This document shows, piece after piece, positions 37,040-45,316 of a stretch of DNA of 64,000 nucleotides; the first letter of the stretch is position 1; each line of letters opens with the position of its first letter. Below the pieces are notes generated by a model. The model saw only the letters and a program-made list of their open reading frames with translations, had not been told where the DNA came from and made no database searches. This DNA comes from Kineococcus mangrovi (lineage in GTDB: Bacteria; Actinomycetota; Actinomycetes; Actinomycetales; Kineococcaceae), in assembly GCF_041320705.1 (NCBI RefSeq), contig NZ_JBGGTQ010000004.1, forward strand, positions 434,001 through 498,000. The letters are read 5' to 3'. The translations under genes were made by a program, and so were the position numbers.

Positions 37040-37215
37040 GCGTGCCGGAACCCGCCGTGGAACCGGTGGGCAGCCCTGCGTGGAACACCGCCCAGCGCCG
37101 GTCCCGGTCCTCGTCCCAGCCGAGCCGGGTCAGCGGGTCGGAGGGGTGCCCCTCGATGGTCACGTCGTCGAGGTCAGGTTCGGGCGCGAACTCCCGGCGA
37201 GGGGTTTCCGGGCGG

Positions 37216-38133
37216 TCAGAGCGTCACGACGACGCGGCCGCGGAACCGGCCGGCCTCCCCGTCCGCGTGGACCGCGGCGAGGTCGGCCAGGGGGCGGCGC
37301 TGGGAGACGTCCAGGAGGAGTTCCCCGGCATCGACGGCGCGGACCAGTTCGGCCAGCTGCTTGGTGTCGTTGCGGACGTACAGGACGGTCCAGCGCACGT
37401 CGCGCGCCTCGTCGTCGGTCAGCGGCAGCGGCGGGGCGCTCACGGCGCGCCCGCCCGGGCGCACGAGGTCGGTGAGGCGGCTCAGCTGCGCCGGGTCCCC
37501 GGAGACGTTGTTGAACAGCAGGTCGACGGGTCCGTCGAGGGCGTCGGTCAGCGACGTGGTGGTGTAGTCGACGACCTCGTCCGCGCCGCGGGCCAGGACG
37601 GTGTCCCGGCTGCGTGGGCCGGCCGTGGCGATCACGTGGGCGCCGGCGCGCTTGGCCAGCTGCACCGCGAAACCGCCGACGCCCCCGCCCGCGCCGTTGA
37701 CCAGGACGCGTTCCCCGGCCCGCAGGCGGCCGTGGTCGAACAGGCCCTGGAAGGCGGTGAGGCCGGCGACGGGCAGGACGGCGGCGTCGGCCAGCGGTAC
37801 CGACGCCGGCGCCGGGACGAGCAGCTCGCGGGGCACGGCGGCGAACTGCGCGGCCCCGCCGCCGACGGGGACGCCGAGGAAGGCGACGACGTGCTCGTCC
37901 GTCTCCACGTCGTCCACCACCACGGTTCCCGACACCTCCAGGCCGGGGGTGTAGGGCAGCTCCACGGGGATGAGGTCGGTCATGACGCCGGAGCGGATGG
38001 CGGCGTCGACGGCGTTGAAGGTGGTGCCGGCGACCCGGACGAGGACCTCGCCGGGGCCGGGGACGGGCCGGTCGACCTCGGCGACCTGCAGGACGTCGGG
38101 GGTGCCGAAGCGGGTGACCTGGACTGCGCGCAC
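37216..38133 (-). CDS. NADPH:quinone reductase-like, zinc-free medium-chain oxidoreductase
   Basis: The 305-residue protein is a zinc-free MDR (quinone oxidoreductase/ synaptic-vesicle type). The nucleotide-binding motif NGAGGGVGGFAVQLAK and the front phrase GPGEVLVRVAGTTFNAVDAAIRSG match the family, while the zinc ligands of alcohol dehydrogenases are absent. It probably reduces quinones or reactive enones using NADPH. GTG 38133 has GAGAGGAG upstream. It is divergent from a MarR gene, with two operator-like sites between them, so it is likely the regulated target. Confidence 0.9.
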   Translation of the reverse strand: MRAVQVTRFGTPDVLQVAEVDRPVPGPGEVLVRVAGTTFNAVDAAIRSGVMTDLIPVELPYTPGLEVSGTVVVDDVETDEHVVAFLGVPVGGGAAQFAAVPRELLVPAPASVPLADAAVLPVAGLTAFQGLFDHGRLRAGERVLVNGAGGGVGGFAVQLAKRAGAHVIATAGPRSRDTVLARGADEVVDYTTTSLTDALDGPVDLLFNNVSGDPAQLSRLTDLVRPGGRAVSAPPLPLTDDEARDVRWTVLYVRNDTKQLAELVRAVDAGELLLDVSQRRPLADLAAVHADGEAGRFRGRVVVTL

Positions 38134-38154
38134 GGTGCGCTCCTCTCGTCTAGT

Positions 38155-38208
38155 GCTCCGAATTCGAAGCATACGAGGAGAGTAGAGCTGCTTTGAATTC
38201 GACGCAAG
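38155..38208. promoter_or_regulatory. Two MarR-type operator sites in the divergent promoter
   Basis: Two 16-base sites centred on GAATTC (about 38155-38170 and 38190-38205) share 13 of 16 positions when the first is reverse complemented: GCTTCGAATTCGGAGC and GCTTTGAATTCGACGC. Their centres are 35 bp apart. They fill the 87-bp gap between the oxidoreductase and MarR genes. In this GC-rich context such AT-centred repeats stand out. Confidence 0.65.
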
Positions 38209-38220
38209 TAGGCTGCCGGC

Positions 38221-38712
38221 GTGGACCGCAACGGACTCAGCGACCAGCAGCTCGCGGCGTACCTCGCCCTCACCGAGGTCGGCAACCTGCTCCAGCAGGC
38301 CGTCGCCGACCAGCTGCGCACCGACGGCGACCTCAGCCCGGTGCAGTTCCAGGTGCTCGCGCTGCTCGCCGCTCCCGGGGCACCGCAGTACCGCATGACG
38401 GACCTGGCCGACCGCATCGTCTTCAGCCGCAGCGGGTTCACCTACCAGGCCGGCCAGCTCGAGAAGCGGGGCCTCATCGCCCGCGAACCGTCCCCGCAGG
38501 ACGAACGCAGCACCGTCGTGCGGCTGACCGACGACGGCCGGGCCCTGCTCGCCGACGTCATGCCCGGGCACGTGGAGGTGGTGCGCAGCCTGCTGGTGGA
38601 GGCGGTGCCCGACGGCGATCTCGGTGCGCTCAGCGCGGTGCTGGGCCCGGTGCGGGACCGGTTGCGCCAGGCCCCACCCCGCTCGGCGCGACCACGGCGC
38701 CGGCGGGGCTGA
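38221..38712 (+). CDS. MarR-family transcriptional regulator
   Basis: The 163-residue protein is a winged-helix MarR regulator: LSPVQFQVLALLAA, RMTDLADRIVFSRSGFTYQ and the wing DERSTVVRLTDDGRALLADV. It contains no cysteine, so direct thiol oxidation sensing is unlikely and a ligand is more probable. A basic C-terminal tail is present. It likely represses itself and the divergent quinone-reductase-like gene. Confidence 0.93.
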   Translation: MDRNGLSDQQLAAYLALTEVGNLLQQAVADQLRTDGDLSPVQFQVLALLAAPGAPQYRMTDLADRIVFSRSGFTYQAGQLEKRGLIAREPSPQDERSTVVRLTDDGRALLADVMPGHVEVVRSLLVEAVPDGDLGALSAVLGPVRDRLRQAPPRSARPRRRRG

Positions 38713-38731
38713 GGGGAGCGGTCCGGACGGG

Positions 38732-39292
38732 TCAGCGGCCCGGGACGGCGTCCAGGACCCGCCCGACCGTGGGCCCGGCCCCGTCGAACGCGCTGACGAC
38801 GACCTGCCGGGCACGGTCCAGACCGTCGAACCGGTCGAACCCGTCGAACCCGCCCGGGGCGGCGACCGGGCTCCCCGGCAGCAGCGGCAGGACGAGGGCC
38901 AGGACCAGCACGGCGAGCCCACCGCGCAGGACCGCGCCGACGCTGCGGTCGAGCACCCGCAGGTGCACCGCCCCCAGCGCCCGGGCCAGGGCGGTGCCCA
39001 GCGCCCCGCCCAGGCCGGCCCCGACGACGGCCAGGACGAGGACGGCGCCGGCGAGCAGGGCGAGCGCGGTCCAGCCGGTCTGCGGCCACCGCGCGTCGAT
39101 GCGGACGGCGAGGCTCAGACCGACCCAGGCCCCGGCCCCCAGACCGAGCAGGGTCAGGACGAGGCGCGAGGCCCCGCGGCGCCACCCGGAGCGGGCGGCC
39201 AGGACCACGACGAGCACCGCCAGGGCCAGCACGAGCAGATCGGCCAGGCGGCCCGCGCCGAACGGGTCCGGGAGGGAGAAGGGGATGTCCAC
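38732..39292 (-). CDS. CvpA-family membrane protein
   Basis: The 186-residue protein has four hydrophobic segments in the CvpA/colicin-V-production arrangement: ADLLVLALAVLVVVLAARSG, WRRGASRLVLTLLGLGAG, then the central ALLAGAVLVLAVVGAGLGGALG and a final helix. Unlike MarP (Rv3671c) it lacks a trypsin-like protease domain. Near the C-terminus the phrases GFDGFDRFDGLDR come from short imperfect DNA repeats at about 38821-38850. The GTG at 39292 and a GTG at 39328 are both possible starts. Function is unknown. Confidence 0.8.
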   Translation of the reverse strand: MDIPFSLPDPFGAGRLADLLVLALAVLVVVLAARSGWRRGASRLVLTLLGLGAGAWVGLSLAVRIDARWPQTGWTALALLAGAVLVLAVVGAGLGGALGTALARALGAVHLRVLDRSVGAVLRGGLAVLVLALVLPLLPGSPVAAPGGFDGFDRFDGLDRARQVVVSAFDGAGPTVGRVLDAVPGR

Positions 39293-39452
39293 GCCCAGAC
39301 CGTATGCACGCCAGGTCAGTCGAAGCACCTGTGCGGCAAGAACTTCAGGGTCGCCTCAGGGTTTCCCCGGAGCGGTGCGGGGGACGGGTGCGGGACGTCC
39401 ACGCGCTGCGCACGGATCCTCCGCGGCTCCTGCCCGGGACGCCCGCGTCCGC

Positions 39453-40088
39453 TCAGGCGGGCCGGACGGCGCCGGTGAACAGCGGGCCGACCAGCGCGAG
39501 GTCGTCGAGGTCGGCGAGGTGGTCGGGGGGCAGCGGGGGCAGGACGCGGGTGCCGGCCTCCGCGCACGCCCGGCGCAGCCCGGCGTCCCAGTCGTCGGGG
39601 GCCGCCCGCACGTCCAGCAGCGTCACGGTCGCGGCGAGCTCGCGGACGGTGCCGGGGTCGCGGGCCACGACGGTCACGGCCTCGGCGGGGAACTCCGCGG
39701 CCACGACGTCGACGAGGGCGGCGACCGCCGCGGACTCGTGGGCGACGACGCACCGCGCGCCCGCCGCGAGCGCCGAGCACAGGACGCGGGCCGCGCCGAG
39801 GAACTCCTCGGGCGGCAGGACGGCGAGCGGGGGCGGGCGCCGGCCGCCGGCCGCGACGGGCAGGACGAGGTCGAGCTTGTCGGCCCACCCGGCCCACCGC
39901 ACGATCGTGTCGACGCACCCGTCCACCTGCGCGACCGCCTCGGAGATCCGGCAGCGGTGCGCGCGGCGCACCTGCTCGACGAAGCGCTGGCGACCGGACT
40001 CCACCTCGGCGGCGGCGGCCAGCAGCGCCCGCCCGCGCCGGGCGGCGCCGTGCGCGGGGGAACGGGGCCGGAGGGGGCGTTCACCCAC
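39453..40088 (-). CDS. Truncated aldehyde dehydrogenase-like protein, no catalytic domain
   Basis: The 211-residue protein resembles only the N-terminal nucleotide-binding half of aldehyde dehydrogenases. RISEAVAQVDGCVDTIVRWAG has the position and character of the helix that precedes the cofactor fold, and LAVLPPEEFLGAARVLCSALAAG stands for the segment that normally reads as the N-x-P region. No catalytic domain, active-site Cys or general-base Glu follows. The start overlaps the preceding homologue by 8 bp. Codon bias is as strong as in neighbouring genes, so it does not look like debris. A structural or regulatory role with its partner is the likely explanation. Confidence 0.6.
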   Translation of the reverse strand: MGERPLRPRSPAHGAARRGRALLAAAAEVESGRQRFVEQVRRAHRCRISEAVAQVDGCVDTIVRWAGWADKLDLVLPVAAGGRRPPPLAVLPPEEFLGAARVLCSALAAGARCVVAHESAAVAALVDVVAAEFPAEAVTVVARDPGTVRELAATVTLLDVRAAPDDWDAGLRRACAEAGTRVLPPLPPDHLADLDDLALVGPLFTGAVRPA

Positions 40089-41481
40089 GGCACGCCCGGA
40101 GCAGGTCCAGGGCGTCCTGGCGCGGGTCCGGCGGGGCGGGCACCTCGGTGCCGAGCTCCCCGCCCCACACGGTGACCGACCCGGCGCCCGCGAGGTGGGT
40201 CAGCGCGTCGTCGGCGGAGCGGATCGACCGGACCCCCGGGACGGGACCCGGCGGCGGCCACGCGCTGTGCCGCCCGACGGTCGCGACCCCCGGCGGTGCC
40301 CACCACCCGCCGGCGGGGAGCCCCGCCGGCAGGCCGGCCGTGGCGTCGAGGACCTCGCGCGCGGCCCGGGCCAGGTGCGGGGTGGGGACGGGGCCGACGG
40401 CGGTGGCCCGGTCCAGCGGGTGGCCGGTGCGCAGCCGCGAGACCACCGGCGCCACGCGCTCCACGAGCGCGTCGACGACGGAGCGGTGGGCGAGCACGCG
40501 GGACCCGCCGGGCCGCTCGTGGGCGCCGCCGATCGCGGCCTCCACGAGGGCCAGCGACACGGCCTCGAGGTCGGCTCCGGCGAGGACGACGTCCACGTGC
40601 GGGGCGTCGGGGCGCTGCAGCAGGGGCGTGCCGCGCCCGGCGAGCGCCACGCCCACCGCGCGCAGGTCGTCGGCGGAGCCGTCGGCGCGGACCGCGACGA
40701 GGTCGGGGTGGGCCCACAGGGTCGCGTCCGTCGCGGCGTCGGCGCCCGGCGCGGAGCGGACGAGCCCGGCGGGCAGCCCGGCCTCCTCCAGGAGCCGGAC
40801 GAACTGCCGCGCGCTCGCCGCGGCCGCGGGCCGGGCCCGCAGCACGACGCCGCAGCCGGTCGCGAGGGCGGCGACGACGGCGCTGAGGGTGTCCGCGGTG
40901 CTCGTGCGCCAGGTGGTCAGGAGCACGACGACGCCACCGCCGGGGCGGTGCGCGGCGCCGACGCTCTCGAGCTTGTCGGCCCAGCCGGCGGCGGAGAACG
41001 CGGCGGTGTGCGCCGCCGGGACGTCGAGGGTGAACCCGGCGGCCAGGGGGCGACCGGTCGTCAGCGCGGCCGTGACGGCGAGCGCCCGCACGTGCCCGCC
41101 GAGGACGTCGGAGACGGCGAAGAGGAACCGCGCCCGGTCCTGGGCCGAGAGCCACGCCCAGTCGGTGCGGCTCGTGCCGGCGACGGCCGCGGCGATGTCG
41201 CGGGCCAGGTCCGGGCTGGTGTCCTCCACCCGCAGGAGGCGTTCACCCGTCGTGGGGGCGAGCACGTCGAGCAGGTCGCCGGTCGTCCCGGCGGCGCCGC
41301 CGGGGCCGTCGGCCAGGACGAGGCCGGGGACCTCGTCGGGCAGGGTGCTCGTGCCCGGGACGGGCGGGGGGGAGGCGGCCAGGGAGTCGGCGGCGGCGGG
41401 CAGGTCCAGGGTGGTCACGCGCAGCGGGGACTCCCGGGGGGCGGACAGTCCCACGACAGCATCCGGTAGCGAAGCGCTCAC
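40081..41481 (-). CDS. Aldehyde dehydrogenase-fold protein lacking catalytic residues
   Basis: The 466-residue protein follows the full aldehyde dehydrogenase length and fold: DLLDVLAPTTGERLLRVEDTS, DIAAAVAGTSRTDWAWLSAQDRARFL and WADKLESVGAAHRPGGGVVVLL. But where the family has GQxC, this protein has ERPGGSRVLAH, with no Cys, and where LELGGK carries the general-base Glu it has LLQRPDAP. It is therefore probably not an active dehydrogenase. GTG 41481 follows TAGACT (41495-41490, minus) by 8 nt. In other actinobacteria I recall ALDH pairs following deoC; no deoC is present here. Confidence 0.7.
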   Translation of the reverse strand: MSASLPDAVVGLSAPRESPLRVTTLDLPAAADSLAASPPPVPGTSTLPDEVPGLVLADGPGGAAGTTGDLLDVLAPTTGERLLRVEDTSPDLARDIAAAVAGTSRTDWAWLSAQDRARFLFAVSDVLGGHVRALAVTAALTTGRPLAAGFTLDVPAAHTAAFSAAGWADKLESVGAAHRPGGGVVVLLTTWRTSTADTLSAVVAALATGCGVVLRARPAAAASARQFVRLLEEAGLPAGLVRSAPGADAATDATLWAHPDLVAVRADGSADDLRAVGVALAGRGTPLLQRPDAPHVDVVLAGADLEAVSLALVEAAIGGAHERPGGSRVLAHRSVVDALVERVAPVVSRLRTGHPLDRATAVGPVPTPHLARAAREVLDATAGLPAGLPAGGWWAPPGVATVGRHSAWPPPGPVPGVRSIRSADDALTHLAGAGSVTVWGGELGTEVPAPPDPRQDALDLLRACRG

Positions 41482-41561
41482 GAAGCGTGAGTCTACTGAG
41501 GTTCCTGTGTTCTGAGAGGGCCGTTCGGGGGATGCGTCCGGCGCACTGAGAGGGTGGGACC

Positions 41562-43139
41562 GTGGCCGCCCACCCGCACGAGCACCCGCACGAGCACGCC
41601 CACCCCCACTCCCACGCGCACCCGCTGCCCGCCGACCCGGCGTCCACGCCGGGGGACGACCGCGAGTACGCCTGGTACGCCGGGGACCACCACATCCACA
41701 CGACGTTCTCCCGCGACGCCATGTACTCCGTCGACGACCAGGTGCGCCGCGGCCACGCGTGCGGGCTGGACTGGATGGTCATCACCGACCACGGCGGCCC
41801 CGACCACGCCAAGCAGTCCGTCGCCCTCCAGACGCCGCTCATCGCGCAGGCCCGCCGACGCCACGACGTCCTCGTCTTCCAGGGCATGGAGTGGAACATC
41901 CCCGGCGCCGAGCACGCCACGTTCATCGCCCCCGAGCACGAGGGCACCCCGGACCTGCTGCAGCGCTTCGAGCGGACGTTCGACGGCGAGGTCCTGTCCG
42001 CCCGGCACAACCCTGGCGGGCCGCGGCGCATCCAGGACACCTTCGAGGCCGGCCCGGTCGCCGAGCAGCTGGGCCTGGACGCCCTCGCCTGGCTCGCCGA
42101 GGAGCTGCGCACCGGCCCGGTCGGCGAGGCGCTCGTGCTGTCCAACCACCCCATGCGCACGGGCCGGGTCTCCCCGTCGAAGGTGCGGGGCTGGCGCGAC
42201 GCCGCCCCCGGCCTGTTCGTCGGCTGGGAGGGGGCCCCGGGCCACCAGGCCGCTGCGCTGCCCGCGCCGCTGGGTCGCGGCCGCGGTCGGGGCCAGTACG
42301 ACGAGGTGCCCGGTCCGGCGTCCTTCCCCGGCTACGACCTCGACCAGTACCGCACGTGGGGCGGGTTCGACGCCGGGACCGCCCGGATGGGCGGGTTGTG
42401 GGACTCCCTGCTCGCCGAGGGCCTGCCGTGGTGGATCACCGCGAACTCCGACAACCACTTCGACATCGGCGACACCGTCGCCGTCGGCAACCCCTCCGCC
42501 GAGCACTACCGCCGGCACGGCTCGCGCGGGGAGCCCGTCGAGACGGGCGTCGTGCAGCACGGGTACGTCGACTTCGCCCCGGGGTTCTACTCCCGCACCT
42601 GCGTCGGGTCGACCACCCGCGACTACCGGTCGGTCATGGCCGCGCTGCGCTCAGGCCGCGTCTTCGTCGTCCACGGCGGGCTCGTACGCGCCGTCGAGGG
42701 ACGCGTGCGCACCGGCCCCGGCCCCGGCGTCACGTTCGGCGCCCGCACCACCGTCGAGCGGGGCGGGGACGTCGAGGTGGAACTGCGCGTCGACCCCGCC
42801 ACCGAGGCCAACGGCAGCGGCGAGGTGCCCCGGTCGGCGCGCTGGGACGTCATCGTCGGCACCGTCACCGGCCGGGTCGCCGACACCGACCGCGACCTGT
42901 TCGAGGCCCCCGGCACCCGGGTCGTCGAGAGCTTCGAGGTCCCCGCCCGCGCGACCGGCCGGCAGGTGTTCCGGACCGTCCTGCGCAACGTGGCCGACCC
43001 CCTCTACGTCCGGTTCCGCGGCAGCGACGGCCGCCACGCCGACGCCGACGGGCACCCCCGCGTCGACCGCATCGGGGACTCCGACCCGTGGGACGACCTG
43101 TGGTGCTACACGAACCCGGTGTTCGTCGACGTCGTGTGA
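41562..43139 (+). CDS. PHP-domain metallo-phosphoesterase with His-rich N-terminus
   Basis: The 525-residue protein has a PHP fold: YAGDHHIHTTFSRDAM (H-x-H), VITDHGGPDH and the late TANSDNHFD. PHP enzymes hydrolyse phosphoesters with two or three metals, and this group may act on nucleotides or sugar phosphates. It opens with about twenty residues of HPHEHPHEHAHPHSHAHP type, which may bind or buffer metal ions. The C-terminal 150 residues form a beta-rich domain not part of PHP. It is divergent from the ALDH-like gene and upstream of the convergent DUF418 gene. Substrate is unknown. Confidence 0.82.
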   Translation: MAAHPHEHPHEHAHPHSHAHPLPADPASTPGDDREYAWYAGDHHIHTTFSRDAMYSVDDQVRRGHACGLDWMVITDHGGPDHAKQSVALQTPLIAQARRRHDVLVFQGMEWNIPGAEHATFIAPEHEGTPDLLQRFERTFDGEVLSARHNPGGPRRIQDTFEAGPVAEQLGLDALAWLAEELRTGPVGEALVLSNHPMRTGRVSPSKVRGWRDAAPGLFVGWEGAPGHQAAALPAPLGRGRGRGQYDEVPGPASFPGYDLDQYRTWGGFDAGTARMGGLWDSLLAEGLPWWITANSDNHFDIGDTVAVGNPSAEHYRRHGSRGEPVETGVVQHGYVDFAPGFYSRTCVGSTTRDYRSVMAALRSGRVFVVHGGLVRAVEGRVRTGPGPGVTFGARTTVERGGDVEVELRVDPATEANGSGEVPRSARWDVIVGTVTGRVADTDRDLFEAPGTRVVESFEVPARATGRQVFRTVLRNVADPLYVRFRGSDGRHADADGHPRVDRIGDSDPWDDLWCYTNPVFVDVV

Positions 43140-43164
43140 TGCGCGGCCCGAGGCGGGTGCCGGG

Positions 43165-44403
43165 TCAGCGCGCGTCCGCCACCGCCGGGCGCGGGTAGGT
43201 CAGCCGGCGCAGCAGCGTCTCGGCCGGCCCGCGCCGCCCGGCTCGTTCCAGCGCCACGGCCAGCGCCACCGTCGCCGCCCACGTGGCGACCGCGACCAGC
43301 GCGATCGACCAGCTCGACAGGTGCTGCCCCCACCCCAGCCCCCACGCGCTCATCAGCGGTGCGAACACCACCGACTGCGCGAGGTAGCAGGTCATCGACC
43401 GGCGTCCGGTGGCCTGCAACGCCCGGACCACGGGCCCGCGCCGTGCACCCCACCGGACGGCCAGGAGACCGAACAGGGCGGCGTACCCCAGGCCGCAGGC
43501 CAGCCCCGCGCAGTTCTGCAGCAGGAGCAGGCCGAGCCCCACGGACCCGTCGGCCCTCAGCACCCCGAGGTTCTGCAGGGCCGTGACCGACCCTGCCCCC
43601 CACCCCACCGCGATGCCGGTCACCGCGGTCCACCTCAGCAGCCGCAGGTGGTCCGCGGGCCGTTCCAGCACCTGGTGGCGAGCGGCGAGGAAGGCCACCA
43701 GCACGGCGAGCGGCATGACCAGCAGCAGCCAGTCCAGCAGCAGCTGGAGCAGCCAGTACCCGAACCGCACCGCGGCCGCGAGCAGGTGGTCCTCCATGGC
43801 CGCCGGTTCCGGCAGCGCCGTCAGGTCGCCGTCGACCGTCGCGGGACCGGTCGGGGCGGTGGCGCTCGCCCACGCACCCACCAGGGCCGTCGACAGCAGC
43901 AGCAGACCGGTCAGGATCCCGACCCACACCGCGATCGTCCGGTCACGCCGGTCGAGGAACGCCGCGGTCAGGACGAGCCCGATGAGACCGTAGGCGCCGA
44001 TGACGTCGCCGGACCACAGCAGCAGAGCGTGCACGGCGCCGAACGCGACCATCCACCCGTGCCGGCGGCGCAGCAGCCGCCGCGCCTCGTCGTGGGGGAC
44101 GCCCGCGGTGTGCTGGCGCCGGTGCAGCTGGACGATCCCGTACCCGAACAGGAAGGCGAACACCGGGTACGTCCGGCCGTCGACGAGCACCAGCGCGAGG
44201 GTCTGCACGACCCGGTCGGCCACCCCGCCTTCGACCGGGTGCGCGCCGAACGCGCCCGGGGCCGTGCCCCACAGGTGCAGGGGCGCGTTCGCCACCGCGA
44301 TGAGCAGCAGCAGCGCCCCACGCGCCACGTCCGGCGCCGGGCTGCGCGCGTCCAGCGGGGTGGGAGTCGCGATCGGGGCGGTCCGGCGGCCGGTGCTGTC
44401 CAC
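43165..44403 (-). CDS. DUF418-family membrane protein
   Basis: The 412-residue polytopic protein matches DUF418: VARGALLLLIAVANAPLHL near the start, FAFLFGYGIVQLHRR, and the C-terminal DUF418 core QATGRRSMTCYLAQSVVFAPLMSAWGLG. About ten hydrophobic segments can be counted. It is a possible acyltransferase-3-related transporter, but function is unknown. GTG 44403 has AGGAGG nine bases upstream; the longer frame adds a non-biased region. Confidence 0.85.
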   Translation of the reverse strand: MDSTGRRTAPIATPTPLDARSPAPDVARGALLLLIAVANAPLHLWGTAPGAFGAHPVEGGVADRVVQTLALVLVDGRTYPVFAFLFGYGIVQLHRRQHTAGVPHDEARRLLRRRHGWMVAFGAVHALLLWSGDVIGAYGLIGLVLTAAFLDRRDRTIAVWVGILTGLLLLSTALVGAWASATAPTGPATVDGDLTALPEPAAMEDHLLAAAVRFGYWLLQLLLDWLLLVMPLAVLVAFLAARHQVLERPADHLRLLRWTAVTGIAVGWGAGSVTALQNLGVLRADGSVGLGLLLLQNCAGLACGLGYAALFGLLAVRWGARRGPVVRALQATGRRSMTCYLAQSVVFAPLMSAWGLGWGQHLSSWSIALVAVATWAATVALAVALERAGRRGPAETLLRRLTYPRPAVADAR

Positions 44404-44435
44404 TGGGTGATCCTCCTGCCCGCCGGGTGTCCCGC

Positions 44436-44660
44436 TCACCGCGGCTGCACGCTGAACAGGTCGCCGGGCTGGCACTGCAGCACGTCGCAGATCGCCGTCA
44501 GGGTCGAGAAGCGGACCGCGCGGGCCCGGTCGTTCTTGAGCACCGACAGGTTCACGACGGTCACCCCGACACGGGCGGCGAGCTCGGCCAGCGTCATCCC
44601 GCGGTCGGTGAGCAGCCGGTCGAGGTGGCAGACGACGCGGTGCGGGGCGTCCTCGCTCAC
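44436..44660 (-). CDS. XRE/Cro-CI-type helix-turn-helix regulator
   Basis: The 74-residue protein is a stand-alone HTH_26/XRE domain: LLTDRGMTLAELAARVGVTVVNLSVLKN, then a third helix and CDVLQCQPGDLFSV, which is the typical YozG-like ending. GTG 44660 overlaps the stop of the DUF2975 gene as GTGA, so the pair is translated together. In many Gram-positive genomes this regulator is paired with a DUF2975 membrane protein, in which case it probably regulates its own operon. Confidence 0.92.
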   Translation of the reverse strand: MSEDAPHRVVCHLDRLLTDRGMTLAELAARVGVTVVNLSVLKNDRARAVRFSTLTAICDVLQCQPGDLFSVQPR

Positions 44661-45316
44661 ACGAGCCCCTCGCTGTCGGTCTGCAGGCGCCGGCCCACGT
44701 CGAGCGCGCCGGCCAGCAGGAAGAGCAGGAGCACGAGCACCAGCGAGGTGTGCAGGGGGAACCCCCACGCGGGCGACCAGCCCGACCCGCCGAGCCGGTG
44801 CAGCGCGAGCACCGTGGCCAGCGGCGTGAGCAGCGGGGCGACGTGGGTCGCGACGAGCGCGGCCACGGCGATCCCGCGCAACCGGCCGGCGTTCCCCGGC
44901 GCGAACGGGTCGCCTTCGGCGAACCGCCGCAGCAGGGGGGTCAGCCAGACGAGTGCCACCCCGACGGCGGTCCACGCGAGCGGGGTGCCGGCCGCTGCCA
45001 GCAGGCGTTCGACGGCGCCCCCGTCCACGCGCAGCACCGGGCTCACGGCGGAGCCCTCGTCGCGGACGGTGCTGCCCGGGGGTGGTGCGGGGTAGAGGAC
45101 CGTCCCGTCCGCGGTTCCCGTCACGGCCCCACCCGAGGGGGTGACCGGCAGGTCGAGCGAGGTGGGCACGGGGCTCAGCGCGATGGCGGCCGCGACGACG
45201 AGGCAGAGGGCGCCGATGCGCCGCGAGAAGAAGGCGCACAACGTGATGACGTGCGGCCGTGTGTGGACCCCGAACCGCCGCGCGATCCGCGGGACCATCG
45301 ACAATCGATACGCCAT
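44657..45316 (-). CDS. DUF2975-family membrane protein
   Basis: The 219-residue protein has the DUF2975 layout: a first hydrophobic segment (ALCLVVAAAIALSPV), a polar extracellular-like region, then WTAVGVALVWLTPLLRRFAEGDPFAPGNAGRLRG, and two further helices. Function is unknown, but it is coupled to the downstream XRE gene. The start is uncertain: ATG 45316 and an ATG six codons later (MVPRIARRFG) both lack a ribosome site. The latter would place both nearby operator-like repeats upstream of the gene. Confidence 0.85.
   Translation of the reverse strand: MAYRLSMVPRIARRFGVHTRPHVITLCAFFSRRIGALCLVVAAAIALSPVPTSLDLPVTPSGGAVTGTADGTVLYPAPPPGSTVRDEGSAVSPVLRVDGGAVERLLAAAGTPLAWTAVGVALVWLTPLLRRFAEGDPFAPGNAGRLRGIAVAALVATHVAPLLTPLATVLALHRLGGSGWSPAWGFPLHTSLVLVLLLFLLAGALDVGRRLQTDSEGLV

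Noticed and set aside
39293-39452. Missing deoC between CvpA and ALDH-like genes
   Set aside because: The 160 bases contain no aldolase fragment, so I do not claim a deletion; deoC may lie elsewhere in the genome.
43165-44475. Longer N-terminus for the DUF418 protein
   Set aside because: The extra 24 codons have poor codon bias, and GTG 44403 has a strong AGGAGG site.
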